From positions 124,001-188,000 of the forward strand of contig CAVUHO010000014.1 of the NCBI GenBank assembly GCA_963741385.1: a stretch of DNA of 64,000 nt, read 5' to 3'. Each line of letters starts with the position of its first letter. The first letter of the stretch is position 1. A program made the position numbers and the translations under genes. Origin of the DNA: Sulfomarinibacter sp963741385 (GTDB lineage: Bacteria > Acidobacteriota > Thermoanaerobaculia > Thermoanaerobaculales > Sulfomarinibacteraceae). This document shows, in pieces, positions 32,558-43,214 of the stretch. The notes beneath the pieces were generated by a model that saw nothing but the letters and a program-made list of their open reading frames with translations, had not been told where the DNA came from and ran no database searches.

Positions 32558-34390
32558 TCAATACCCGGCCTTCGGATCGACCACTGACAGGAGCTGTTCG
32601 CCGGCCACGAAGCGCCGCAGGTTCTCACGGAAGAGAAGCCACATCAGCTCCGAGTCATCGTCCGACCAGGCGGCGAAGTGGGGTGTGATGATCAGATTCG
32701 GCGCCTTCCACAGCGGGTGACCCTCGGGCAGGGGCTCGGGGTCGGTGACGTCGAGGGCGGCGCCGGCGATCTGCCTGTTGACGAGGGCGGCCACCAGGGA
32801 GTCGGTGTCGACTGTCCCGCCGCGGCCGATGTTTATGAAGAACGCGGTCGGTTTCATGGCCGCAAACAACTCTGCGTTGAAGAGATCCTCGGTGTCCGGG
32901 GTCATGGGCAGACAATTGACGACCACGTCCGCCTCGCGCGCATAGGTTTCGAGATCCTCACTGAGACCGACGCTCGCCACGAACGTCGGGCCGCTGCGGC
33001 GGCTGTTGCGGATCGCAGTGACGCGCATCCCGGCGCCATCGGCGAGGCGCGCAACCTCGGTGCCGATGCCGCCCAGCCCGACCACCAGCATGGTCTTGCC
33101 GCGGAGGGTTGTCAGCGGCGCCGATTCGCCGATCTCCGACTGTTGCCAACTCCCGCTCGTCTGGGCGACAACCGCGCGGTTGAGACCGCGGGCGAGGGCC
33201 CTGGTCAGCGCCATCACGTGTTCGGCAATGACCGGTGAGGCCAGCCGCTGACCGTTGGTGAGCAAGACCCTTCCGCTGCCCAGTTCGGGGATGGTGAGAT
33301 AGCGCTCCACGCCGGCCGTACCGAGCTGAACCCATCTGAGGTCTTTGCCGGCTGCGAGGAGTTCGGGTGTGGCCGTTCCGATCAGGGCGTCGGCACCGCC
33401 GATTGCCGCCAGTGCTTCGTCCCCGGTGTCGAACGGCACGATCTCGACACCGGGTGCGACGATCTTCAACATCGGAAGGCGGTCCGGCCAGAAGTTGCGC
33501 CACAGAACTTTTCGTGGCCTTGTCCATCCCGGAGTGTCGCTGGTTGGAGACGGACCCGCACGGAGATCTCTCTCCTCCAACAACTGCCACGGCGGGACCA
33601 GACCGCCGATTTCGTCATACACGGCCCGGAACGCATCGGTCGCAGCGTCGGGCGCGGTCTTCTGCCAGGCGCTGAACCACGGCGCGTCAAACGACGCGAC
33701 GGATTGCGCCACCGAAGCCCCGTCCAGAAGCCCGGCTTCGACATGGGCGCGGAGATCCTGCAACCGATCGATCTGGTCGCGCAGCAGTTCGGCGCCACCG
33801 GGTGCTCCCCGACCTGGGATGACGATTTCGGGTTCGAGGTCGAGGAGATCGGAAAGCACTTCGATCCAGGCGACGGTATCGGACTGGGCAGTCGTGGCGA
33901 CGCCTTCACGATCGCAGAGCCGCCCGGTGATCAGCGTACGGTCCCCGGGCAACCAGATCACGGCGTCTGCGCGGGTCGCAAGCCGGCCGAAACTCAAGAT
34001 CACGATCTGCCGGCCCGCATGACTCATGGTGAAACCGGAGCGGACCGTGATGGATGTCTCGGTCGGCGGTTCGTTGGCGGGCAACCGAGTGTCGGGCACC
34101 AGCGAAATGTGCGACTCCGGCAACATGGTGTCGTCCCCGTCACCGGTTTGAATCATGAATTTCGGGTGCTGGATTCCGCGGTGCAGAGGGAAAAACAGGA
34201 CATCGACGAAAAGGGTGTCGCTCCCGAACTCGATCTGAACCTGGTTGCGGCCGTCCTCCCGCTGTCCGATGTCGATTCCCTGCGGCAGTTCGGGTTCGGA
34301 TGCGGCTGCGGTCGGGGGCCACGTACCGAAACCGAAAAAAACCAAACCGAGGACCACACAACGTGTGAGTGAGTTCTTCATGGGACGCAT
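32558..34390 (-). CDS. Exported fusion: degenerate metallo-beta-lactamase-like domain plus D-2-hydroxyacid dehydrogenase
   Basis: 610 residues in one frame. Residues 1-30 look like a signal peptide. Residues about 50-220 resemble the C-terminal half of an MBL-fold hydrolase (SFGRLATRADAVIWLPGDRT, then EIVIPGRGAPGG), but the HxHxDH metal motif is absent. Residues about 290-610 are a D-2-hydroxyacid dehydrogenase: VVGLGGIGTEVA nucleotide site, Arg in NIGRGGTV, Glu in DPEPLPEGHPLW and His in TPHFAAW. An NAD-dependent enzyme with an export signal is unusual. ATG at 34381 (MKNSLT) is an equally good start. Confidence 0.8.
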   Translation of the reverse strand: MRPMKNSLTRCVVLGLVFFGFGTWPPTAAASEPELPQGIDIGQREDGRNQVQIEFGSDTLFVDVLFFPLHRGIQHPKFMIQTGDGDDTMLPESHISLVPDTRLPANEPPTETSITVRSGFTMSHAGRQIVILSFGRLATRADAVIWLPGDRTLITGRLCDREGVATTAQSDTVAWIEVLSDLLDLEPEIVIPGRGAPGGAELLRDQIDRLQDLRAHVEAGLLDGASVAQSVASFDAPWFSAWQKTAPDAATDAFRAVYDEIGGLVPPWQLLEERDLRAGPSPTSDTPGWTRPRKVLWRNFWPDRLPMLKIVAPGVEIVPFDTGDEALAAIGGADALIGTATPELLAAGKDLRWVQLGTAGVERYLTIPELGSGRVLLTNGQRLASPVIAEHVMALTRALARGLNRAVVAQTSGSWQQSEIGESAPLTTLRGKTMLVVGLGGIGTEVARLADGAGMRVTAIRNSRRSGPTFVASVGLSEDLETYAREADVVVNCLPMTPDTEDLFNAELFAAMKPTAFFINIGRGGTVDTDSLVAALVNRQIAGAALDVTDPEPLPEGHPLWKAPNLIITPHFAAWSDDDSELMWLLFRENLRRFVAGEQLLSVVDPKAGY

Positions 34391-34417
34391 GATACCCGTG
34401 CTGGCGTTCACACGGGG

Positions 34418-34858
34418 ATGACCGGAGTCAATGCGGCCTCCGACGTGTTGCATGATGATGTGAAGGTGAAGAAGGAACACCGACGGCTGCGGCGTGAACG
34501 CCAGACGGTACGGATCATGGTGGGTCTGTACTGCGCGCACCACCACGGGACGCCGGCCCTGTGCTCCGACTGCGAGGAGCTCGCCGCGTACGCCGACCGG
34601 CGTCTGGATCTGTGTCCCTATGGCGCCGAAAAGCCGAGTTGCACCAATTGCCCCATCCACTGCTACCGGCCCGAGCCGCGGGAGCGGATGCGCGAGGTCA
34701 TGCAGTTCGCCGGCCCGCGAATGCTCGCCAGACACCCCTATCTCGCGATCAGGCACCTCCTGGACGAGCGGCGGGCGGCGCCATTGCTGCCGTCGGTGAA
34801 GAGCCAACGCAGCGAAGACGCCTCTGCAGACCCGGACCGCGATATCCTGGCTCCGTGA
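34418..34858 (+). CDS. ygbA: YgbA-like nitrous-oxide-stimulated promoter family protein
   Basis: 146 residues. The Cys-rich core MVGLYCAHHH, LCSDCEEL, CPYGAEKPSCTNCPIHCY matches the YgbA family (PF11756), whose E. coli member belongs to the NO-responsive NsrR regulon. The conserved cysteines suggest metal or Fe-S binding. The function is not firmly known. Its stop overlaps the GTG of the Nramp-like transporter (GTGA), so the two are coupled. It lies near the nitrogen-oxide-type cytochrome operon, which may be functional context or coincidence. Confidence 0.85.
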   Translation: MTGVNAASDVLHDDVKVKKEHRRLRRERQTVRIMVGLYCAHHHGTPALCSDCEELAAYADRRLDLCPYGAEKPSCTNCPIHCYRPEPRERMREVMQFAGPRMLARHPYLAIRHLLDERRAAPLLPSVKSQRSEDASADPDRDILAP

Positions 34859-36120
34859 TCGAGACTTCCCCAAGGGGGCGATTCGTAAACCTGCTGCGGA
34901 CCATCGGTCCCGGGTTGGCGATCGCCGCCACCGGGGTCGGCGCCGGCGATCTGCTGGCGGCGATGTTCGCTGGGGCGGACTTCGCCATGGCGCTGGTGTG
35001 GGTCGTGGTGGTCGGCGCTGCCCTCAAGTTCGGGCTCAATGAAGGGGTGGCGCGCTGGCAACTGGCCACCGGAACCACCCTGCTCGAGGGCTGGTGCCGG
35101 TACCTGGGGTGGCCGCTCAAGAGCTATTTCCTGGTCTACCTGGTGGTGTGGAGCTTCATCGTGGCAGCCGGTCTGATGAGCGCCTGTGGGGTTGCGGCCC
35201 ACGCCCTGTGGCCCGCCCTCAGCATCACCGCCTGGGGTGTGATCCATTCCTTGATTGCACTGATGTTGGTGGCGGCCGGCAGGTATGGCCTGTTCGAGAC
35301 GGTCATGAAGGTCTTTATCGGGCTGATGACCGTGACCCTGCTCATCAGTGTCGTTTTGGTCGGCCCGGACTTCGGCGCCTTCCTCCGTGGGTTGGTCCCG
35401 TCGCTTCCGCCCGGTTCGGCTGCGGCGACCTTGAGCCTGATGGGGGGGGTCGGTGGCAGCGTCACCTTGCTGGCGTACGGCTACTGGATCCGGGAAAAGG
35501 GTTGGACCGGTTCTGCGGTCCTCGGCACGGTTCGGGTGGATCTCGGGGTCGGCTACCTTCTCACCGGGTTGTTCGGCATCGCCATGCTGGTGCTGGCGGC
35601 CGCGGTTTTGAGCGGAGGGAACGGGATGCCTGCCGGCAGCGAGGGGCTGGTGGCGTGCGGCGACGCCATCCGGCAGGCGACTGCTGCGCGGATGGGGGCG
35701 GCCACGGGTCATGCCGCGGCAGTGCTCTTCCTCGTCGGCGTCTGGGGTGCGGTCTTCACCAGCACCCTCGGAGTGTGGAACGGCGTGCCCTACCTGTTCG
35801 CCGATTTCGTGAATGCCCTGCGGGGCCGGTACGATATCGCCGTCGACACCAAGGGGGTCGCGTACCGCGGGTATCTCCTCTATCTCGCCCTGCCGCCGAT
35901 CGCCCTGCTCTTCCTCGGCCGGCCGCTCTGGATCATCAAGATCTACACGTTGACCGGTGGTCTTTTCATGCCGCTGCTCGCGGGCAGCCTTCTCTGGCTC
36001 AACTCGCGGCGGGAGCATGTGGGCGAGCTCCGAAACCGCGCGGCGGCGACCGCGACCCTGGTGCTGGCGCTGGCCCTATTCGGCGCGATCGCGGTGCGGC
36101 AGCTCATGGATCTCGGCTGA
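34855..36120 (+). CDS. Nramp-family transporter lacking the canonical metal-site motifs
   Basis: 421 residues with about eleven membrane segments and an Nramp-like start (GPGLAIAATGVGAGDLLAA). In metal-transporting Nramps this TM1 segment carries DPGN and TM6 carries MPH; here TM1 reads GAGD and the TM6-like region reads MGGVGGSVTLLAYGYW. The metal-binding residues are thus absent or changed, so the substrate may not be Mn2+/Fe2+. The start is GTG overlapping the YgbA stop. Nramp-fold membership is likely; transported ion unknown. Confidence 0.82.
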   Translation: MIETSPRGRFVNLLRTIGPGLAIAATGVGAGDLLAAMFAGADFAMALVWVVVVGAALKFGLNEGVARWQLATGTTLLEGWCRYLGWPLKSYFLVYLVVWSFIVAAGLMSACGVAAHALWPALSITAWGVIHSLIALMLVAAGRYGLFETVMKVFIGLMTVTLLISVVLVGPDFGAFLRGLVPSLPPGSAAATLSLMGGVGGSVTLLAYGYWIREKGWTGSAVLGTVRVDLGVGYLLTGLFGIAMLVLAAAVLSGGNGMPAGSEGLVACGDAIRQATAARMGAATGHAAAVLFLVGVWGAVFTSTLGVWNGVPYLFADFVNALRGRYDIAVDTKGVAYRGYLLYLALPPIALLFLGRPLWIIKIYTLTGGLFMPLLAGSLLWLNSRREHVGELRNRAAATATLVLALALFGAIAVRQLMDLG

Positions 36121-36235
36121 TCTTACCGGCGCCGTGACGGTACCCCGATCCTCTCGAGAGGTTTCAACGGCTGGCAGACCGACTACGGCGCTCCGCTCTG
36201 TCGCATCTTCTTCCGGTCGTGGCACAATACGGTCA

Positions 36236-37480
36236 GTGAAAACGCCGGCATCACGGGACGAGGTCCTCGAGTTCGATCAACGCGACCCGATCGCCGGTTT
36301 CCGCGATCGCTTTTTCTTGCCGGACGGCGTTATCTACCTCGACGGCAACTCGCTGGGGCCGCCACCCCGAAGCGCGTCGGCGAGGGTCGATGAGGTTGTG
36401 CACCGGGAGTGGGGGAGTGGCCTCGTCCGCAGCTGGACCGCGGCCGGCTGGATCGATTTGCCGGAGCGGGTGGCGGGCGAGATCGCACCGCTGATCGGCG
36501 CCGCGGCGGACGAGGTGATGATCGCCGACTCGATCTCGGTCAACCTCTTCAAGTTGCTGGCCGCCGCCCTCCACCTGCGACCCGACCGCAGGGTGATCCT
36601 GTCGGATGTCGAGAATTTCGGGACCGATCTCTACGTCGCGCAGGGACTCCGGAACCTTCTCGGCGACCGCGTCGATCTCCGGTTGGTTCCGCACCGTGAA
36701 ATCGAGCGGGCGCTCGGCGCCGACGTTGCGGTGTTGATGCTCACCCATGTGGACTTCCGGACCGGGGAGATGGACGACATGGGGGCGATGACCGCGGCGG
36801 CCCACGACGCCGGTGCCGTGGCGCTGTGGGACCTGGCCCACTCCGTCGGTGCGGTAAAGGTTGACGTCAACGGTTGCGGCGTCGATCTCGCGGTGGGTTG
36901 CGGCTACAAGTACCTCAACGGCGGCCCAGGAGCGCCCGCCTTCGCCTTCGTGGCGCGGCGCCACCACGGGGCCCTGGAATCTCCGCTGTGGGGTTGGATG
37001 GGGCATGCCGCGGCGTTCGATTTCGAAACCCTGTACGCACCGGCAGGGGGCGTCGGGCGGTTGCGGGTCGGGACGCCGCCGATTCTCAGCCTGGCGGCCC
37101 TGGAGTGCGGCGTCGAGAGCATCGCGGACATCGGTATCGATCGGCTGCGGGCCAAGTCGGTCGCGCTCTCCGAGCTTCTGATCGCCCTCGTCGAACGGGA
37201 GTGCGGCGATTTCGGTTTCGAGCTCGCGTCGCCCCGGGAGGCCGAAAGACGGGGCAGCCAGGTCTCGCTGCGCCACCCGGACGGGTACGCCGTCATGCAG
37301 GCATTGATTGCCGAAGGGGTGGTCGGCGACTTCAGGGCGCCCGACATTCTCCGTTTCGGGATGACGCCGGCCTACCTCCGGTTCGTGGATATCTGGGATG
37401 CCGTGACGGTGTTGCGGAGAATCATGAACGAGCGGCTCTGGGACCGGCCGGAGTTCCGGTCGCGCGCTCAGGTGACGTAG
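36236..37480 (+). CDS. kynU: Kynureninase
   Basis: 414 residues, PLP fold type I. Signatures: YLDGNSLGPPP near the N-terminus, the PLP lysine in GCGYKYLNGGPGAPAF and WGWMGHAAAFDF, all typical of kynureninase. It cleaves kynurenine to anthranilate and alanine (tryptophan catabolism). The start is GTG; no in-frame ATG lies nearby. An alpha/beta hydrolase with an arylformamidase-like motif begins 16 bp after the stop, which may supply kynurenine from N-formylkynurenine. No tryptophan dioxygenase gene is in the window. Confidence 0.92.
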   Translation: MKTPASRDEVLEFDQRDPIAGFRDRFFLPDGVIYLDGNSLGPPPRSASARVDEVVHREWGSGLVRSWTAAGWIDLPERVAGEIAPLIGAAADEVMIADSISVNLFKLLAAALHLRPDRRVILSDVENFGTDLYVAQGLRNLLGDRVDLRLVPHREIERALGADVAVLMLTHVDFRTGEMDDMGAMTAAAHDAGAVALWDLAHSVGAVKVDVNGCGVDLAVGCGYKYLNGGPGAPAFAFVARRHHGALESPLWGWMGHAAAFDFETLYAPAGGVGRLRVGTPPILSLAALECGVESIADIGIDRLRAKSVALSELLIALVERECGDFGFELASPREAERRGSQVSLRHPDGYAVMQALIAEGVVGDFRAPDILRFGMTPAYLRFVDIWDAVTVLRRIMNERLWDRPEFRSRAQVT

Positions 37481-37496
37481 TGCGAATGGAGGCTGA

Positions 37497-38423
37497 GTGG
37501 AAGGCAGGCATTGCGGCGTGTTGTTGTTGTCGATCGCGGCGGTGGCGTGCGGTGGGCCGCCGGGAGAATTGACGGCCGTGATGACCGCTGCCGACTCCCT
37601 GGCGCTGCCCCGCCCCGCCCCTGACCACCGGCTGGCCTACGGCGGCGACCCGCTCCAGTTCGGCGATCTGCGGCTGCCCGAAGGCGACGGCCCCTACCCG
37701 GTGGCGATCGTGATCCATGGCGGTTGTTGGCTGGCCGAGTACGACCTCGGCTACATCTCAGGCTTGGCCGACGCCCTCACCGGTGCGGGGATCGCAACCT
37801 GGAGCATCGAGTACCGCCGGGTCGGTGACGACGGGGGTGGCTGGCCGGGGACCTTTCAGGATGTGGCCGATGCGGCCGACCACTTACGGGAGATTGCTTC
37901 GGAATACGACCTCGATCTCGACCGCGTCGCTGCGGTCGGGCACTCGGCGGGCGGGCACCTGGCCCTGTGGCTCGCGGCTCGGAAGCGGCTGGAAGGGGAG
38001 GACCCGCTCCGCGGCGAGGCCCCGCTGGCTCTCAACGGCGTTGTGGCCCTGGCCGGCATCACCGATCTCGCGGCCTACGCGGCGCCGGACGGCTGCGGGG
38101 CCGCGGTGGAACCGTTGCTCGGCGGCGCCCTGTCCGATGTCTCAGATCGGCTCCAACGCGCCTCACCGATCGCCATGGTCCCGTTCGGCATCACCCAGAT
38201 CCTGGTGATCGGTGAACTGGATCCGATCGTCCCCAGAACTCAAGCGACCTCGTTCGCCGAAGCCGCCCGTCAGATGGGGGAAATGGTCGCAGTGGTTGAG
38301 ATCTCCGGAGCCGGACATTTCGAACTCGTCGATCCCACTCATGCCGCTTTTCAAAATGTTCGCGAGGCGGTTCTGAAGGCGATCGCGCCGGGATGGAGTG
38401 AGGAATCAGTCCAGGCCGACTGA
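37497..38423 (+). CDS. Alpha/beta hydrolase, putative arylformamidase-like lipoprotein
   Basis: 308 residues from a GTG start. A hydrophobic segment ends in AAVACGG (possible lipobox). The oxyanion motif HGGCW and nucleophile elbow GHSAGGHLA, with Asp in GELDPIV and His in GAGHFEL, define the catalytic set. HGGxW followed by a GHSAG/S-type elbow is characteristic of the kynurenine formamidase (BNA7/AFMID) branch and of the wider BD-FAE esterase group. Position directly behind kynureninase supports the formamidase idea; the apparent export signal argues against it. Confidence 0.78.
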   Translation: MEGRHCGVLLLSIAAVACGGPPGELTAVMTAADSLALPRPAPDHRLAYGGDPLQFGDLRLPEGDGPYPVAIVIHGGCWLAEYDLGYISGLADALTGAGIATWSIEYRRVGDDGGGWPGTFQDVADAADHLREIASEYDLDLDRVAAVGHSAGGHLALWLAARKRLEGEDPLRGEAPLALNGVVALAGITDLAAYAAPDGCGAAVEPLLGGALSDVSDRLQRASPIAMVPFGITQILVIGELDPIVPRTQATSFAEAARQMGEMVAVVEISGAGHFELVDPTHAAFQNVREAVLKAIAPGWSEESVQAD

Positions 38424-38684
38424 AAACATTCCGTCGAGATCGTGACGTGAGAATGTGCGGAAGGCGATCAGGGTCTCCGACGAAATCAGGCCCTCGACCT
38501 GCAGCAGCTGTTCGGTCACCAGACTCGCGACCTGTTCGTCGTCGCGGGCGCGGATGATGACCACCAGGTCGTACTGACCCGCCACCGAGTAGACCTCGGA
38601 CACGCCGTCGAACTCCACCAGCTGTTCCGCCACGTAGTTGATCCGGGCGCTCTCGACGTTGAGCAGGACGATCGCGTTGACCAT
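38406..38684 (-). CDS. Stand-alone Lrp/AsnC ligand-binding (RAM) domain protein
   Basis: 92 residues consisting only of the Lrp/AsnC C-terminal alpha-beta domain (VNAIVLLNVESARINYVAEQL, QYDLVVIIRARDDEQVASLV), without the N-terminal HTH. Such stand-alone RAM proteins bind amino acids or similar ligands and form ring oligomers. TTCAGGAGGCGGC precedes ATG. It converges with the hydrolase gene (18-bp overlap of the 3' ends) and diverges from the M28 peptidase. Confidence 0.85.
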   Translation of the reverse strand: MVNAIVLLNVESARINYVAEQLVEFDGVSEVYSVAGQYDLVVIIRARDDEQVASLVTEQLLQVEGLISSETLIAFRTFSRHDLDGMFSVGLD

Positions 38685-38846
38685 GGAGCCGCCTCCTGAA
38701 GAATTTTCTGCGCAGCGGACGGTTCATGATACCTCGGCCACGGCTGAATTTTCGACGCCGCTGTGCTCGTATCTGTTAGGCTGACCGTGGCGGCGCCACC
38801 ATCGCTGGTTGTCGTCGGAACATGAGGCTTGACGGAGGGGGTCACA

Positions 38847-40538
<1,692 letters not shown>

Positions 40539-40572
40539 CGAGATCAGTGCAGCGGGCTGAAGTGACTGGTCT

Positions 40573-41811
40573 TTGAACCGCCGGATCGATGACAATAGCC
40601 GGGTGAAACGACCGCTGCCTGACCCGGGACCGCTGGGGGACCGTTGGGGTCTCGACCCGGGAATCGTGTTCCTCAACCACGGGTCATTCGGTGCTGCGCC
40701 GACTGCCGTCCGCGTCGAGCAGGATCGGATCCGCGACCTGTTGGAGTCTGAACCGGTTCGGTTCTTCGAAAGACGCTACCAGGTCCTGCTCGACCGGGCG
40801 CGAGAGAGTCTGGCCCATTTCGTAGGAGCCTCCTCCGAGAACCTCGTATTCGTCGCCAATGCCACGACCGGCGTCAACACTGTTCTTCGCAGCCTCGATC
40901 TGCGAGCCGGGGACGAGCTGCTGACGACGAACCACGAATACAACGCCTGCCGGAACGCACTCATGGCCGTCGCATCCAGCGCCGGGGCGTCGGTCGTGGT
41001 GGCGGACGTGCCTTATCCCCTGCGGTCGGAGGACGAGGTTTTGGAGGCGATCCTCGATCGGGTGACACCGCGTACCCGGCTGCTCCTGGTTGACCACGTG
41101 ACCAGCCAGACCGGGCTCGTCCTGCCGGTGACGAACCTGGTTCGCGAAGCACAGCTCAGCGGTGTGGATGTTCTGGTAGACGGCGCCCACGCACCGGGCA
41201 TGGTCGAACTGGACCTGGAGAATCTTGGAGCCGCGTATTACACGGGAAACTGCCACAAGTGGCTGTGCGCTCCGAAGGGGGCGGGGTTTCTCCACGTCCG
41301 TGAAGATCTCCGAAAATCGGTGCGGCCGCTGGTTATCAGCCACGGTGCCAACGCGGTGGTGGGCAGGCGTTCGAGATTCCACCTCGAGCACGACTGGACC
41401 GGGACCCGCGACCCCTCGGCGTGGTTGAGCGTACCGGTGGCGATCGCCGAAATCGAAAGCATGGTCGAGGGTGGCTGGGATGAGGTGCGGCGGAGCAACC
41501 ATGCGTTGGCATTGAAAGCGCGCGGAGGGCTGTGCCAGGCCCTCGGTGTCAACCGGGCGTGCCCGGACTCGATGATCGGCAGTATGGCGACGATCGCTCT
41601 ACCGAATTCCGAGGGTGGCGAGAAGAGAGACGCCTTCAGCCGCGACGCCCTCCAGGACCAGTTGTACCGCGAGTGGGCGATCGAGGTCCCGGTGATCCCC
41701 TGGCCGTCGCCGCCGGGTCGTTTGCTGCGAATTTCGGCGCAGCTCTACAACAGCATCACGCAGTACGAATACCTCGCGGAGGCCTTGGCGGCCCTGATTC
41801 TGTCGGAGTGA
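40573..41811 (+). CDS. Class V aminotransferase-fold PLP enzyme (isopenicillin-N epimerase-like)
   Basis: About 412 residues. Motifs: LNHGSFGAAP at the N-terminus, TTGVNTVLR, DGAHAPGM (Asp binding the pyridine N) and the PLP lysine in TGNCHKWLCAPKGAGFL. This is the isopenicillin-N epimerase/CefD-like branch of class V aminotransferases, whose members include epimerases, desulfurases and ergothioneine-type lyases. Substrate unknown. Start uncertain: TTG at 40573 or GTG at 40603 (VKRPLP), neither with a clear ribosome-binding site. Confidence 0.82.
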   Translation: MNRRIDDNSRVKRPLPDPGPLGDRWGLDPGIVFLNHGSFGAAPTAVRVEQDRIRDLLESEPVRFFERRYQVLLDRARESLAHFVGASSENLVFVANATTGVNTVLRSLDLRAGDELLTTNHEYNACRNALMAVASSAGASVVVADVPYPLRSEDEVLEAILDRVTPRTRLLLVDHVTSQTGLVLPVTNLVREAQLSGVDVLVDGAHAPGMVELDLENLGAAYYTGNCHKWLCAPKGAGFLHVREDLRKSVRPLVISHGANAVVGRRSRFHLEHDWTGTRDPSAWLSVPVAIAEIESMVEGGWDEVRRSNHALALKARGGLCQALGVNRACPDSMIGSMATIALPNSEGGEKRDAFSRDALQDQLYREWAIEVPVIPWPSPPGRLLRISAQLYNSITQYEYLAEALAALILSE

Positions 41812-41930
41812 TTTCCCCATGTGTCCGGCTGATCCGGGAATCCCCGAGCCACCAGCCTGGTTGCACACGGTGAGTCTGCGACTGCGACTCATTACAAAAC
41901 ATCGGAAACGCTGATCAACGAGGAGGAAGA

Positions 41931-42629
41931 ATGAGCTTCAAACTGCCCGATCTGCCCTATGACGTGAACGCCCTCGAACCCAACATCGATGCGCGAACCA
42001 TGGGCATCCACCACACCAAACACCATCAGGCCTATATCAACAACCTCAATGCGGCTCTCGAGAGTCACCCCGAACTCCAGAAAAAGACCGCCATCGAGCT
42101 GATCGCCAACCTCGACGCCATCCCGGAAGACATCCGGACCGCGGTCCGCAACAACGGCGGTGGCCACGTCAACCACTCCCTGTTCTGGACGGTGATGAAA
42201 CCCAAGGGCGGCGGCCAGCCGTCGCGCGGTCTCGCCGACGACATCACGAGCCGGTTTGGTTCGTTCGATGCCTTCAAGGCGGAGTTCGCCAAGGCGGCAG
42301 CGACGGTCTTCGGCAGCGGGTGGGCGTGGCTCTGCGTGGGTTCGGACGGTCAATTGCTGGTGACCAAGACGGCGAATCAGGACAACCCGGTTTCGACCGG
42401 CGCCGGCATTCCGATCCTCGGTCTGGATGTCTGGGAGCACGCCTATTATCTGAACTACCAGAACCGCCGCCCGGACTACATCGAGGCGTGGTGGAACGTG
42501 GTCGATTGGGATCGCGTTGCCTCCTACAACACCGCGATCAAGGTGGGTGGCAAGGTCCAGGACATCTCCGACTGGGCGAAGACGCAATGGAAGAACCTCG
42601 GGAGCATCCTCAACAAGCTCACCGACTGA
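41931..42629 (+). CDS. sodA: Fe/Mn superoxide dismutase
   Basis: 232 residues. Metal ligands are visible: His in GIHHTKHHQAY, His in NGGGHVNHSLFW, and DVWEHAYYLNYQNRRPDY with Asp and His. It converts superoxide to oxygen and peroxide. GGHVNHSLFWTVM and GSGWAWLC suggest Mn or cambialistic use, not decidable by eye. After the usual end (NVVDWDRVASYNTAI) there is an extra tail of about 25 residues. AGGAGGAAG precedes ATG; a probable terminator follows at 42662. Confidence 0.95.
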   Translation: MSFKLPDLPYDVNALEPNIDARTMGIHHTKHHQAYINNLNAALESHPELQKKTAIELIANLDAIPEDIRTAVRNNGGGHVNHSLFWTVMKPKGGGQPSRGLADDITSRFGSFDAFKAEFAKAAATVFGSGWAWLCVGSDGQLLVTKTANQDNPVSTGAGIPILGLDVWEHAYYLNYQNRRPDYIEAWWNVVDWDRVASYNTAIKVGGKVQDISDWAKTQWKNLGSILNKLTD

Positions 42630-42661
42630 TTCTGTGACGATGGGGACCGGCTTCGGCCTTT

Positions 42662-42690
42662 GCCGCCGGACCTGGTTTGGCGGCCTTTTT
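42662..42690 (+). terminator. Probable rho-independent terminator after sodA
   Basis: GCCGCC and GGCGGC form a 6-bp G/C stem around an 11-base loop, followed by CTTTTTC. It lies about 33 bp after the sodA stop and ends before the small membrane-protein gene. Confidence 0.6.
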
Positions 42691-42765
42691 CATGAATTTC
42701 CAGGGTTCCGCGGTATCATGACGCCCAGACCAGTGGTCGAATAATTTTTTTTGGAGGAGTGCATC

Positions 42766-43083
42766 ATGGGAAACATGGGGAAATGGGCGTTTATCGTCGG
42801 GTTCGTGATCTGCATCGTGGCCGGTCTGTTGATCGCTGAAACGTGGATGTACTGGGTGCTGGCGGTCCTGGGTCTGGTCGTGGGGTTCATGAACGTGACG
42901 GCGTCCGAGACCAAGGGATTTCTGCTGGCGGCGATCGGACTGATGCTGTCGGCGACATCGGTCGTCGCCATCCCGATGATCGGCATGGCGGTCACGGCCG
43001 TGCTTTACAATGTCGTGACCTTCATCTCGGCGGCGGTGCTTGTGGTCGCCCTCAAGTCTCTGTTCGAGATCGCCAAGGACTGA
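42766..43083 (+). CDS. Small four-helix membrane protein of unknown function
   Basis: 105 residues, nearly all hydrophobic: about four membrane segments (residues 5-22, 26-43, 52-72, 76-97). No enzymatic motif. Codon use and a strong GGAGGAG ribosome-binding site support it as a real gene, and it has its own terminator, so it is probably a single-gene transcript. Proteins of this shape occur in Acidobacteria and archaea without assigned function. Confidence 0.8.
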   Translation: MGNMGKWAFIVGFVICIVAGLLIAETWMYWVLAVLGLVVGFMNVTASETKGFLLAAIGLMLSATSVVAIPMIGMAVTAVLYNVVTFISAAVLVVALKSLFEIAKD

Positions 43084-43102
43084 CGAAAGCCGTTTGCTGT
43101 GG

Positions 43103-43137
43103 AAAACCCCCGAGCGCCGAGCGCTTCGGGGGTTTTT
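43103..43137 (+). terminator. Strong rho-independent terminator
   Basis: AAACCCCCGAGCGC and GCGCTTCGGGGGTTT pair around CGA with one bulged T, then TTTTC. It lies 20 bp after the membrane-protein stop. Confidence 0.85.
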
Positions 43138-43214
43138 CGTGTCATGGGGGATTTCAGATCCGAGACATTGCGGCAGCTGTGCAATACCGGTGCGATCGGC
43201 TAAGGTGACTCCCT

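Noticed and set aside
36216..36235. TGGCAC before kynU as another sigma54 promoter
   Set aside because: There is no GC at the required -12 spacing (it reads AATACGGTCA after TGGCAC).
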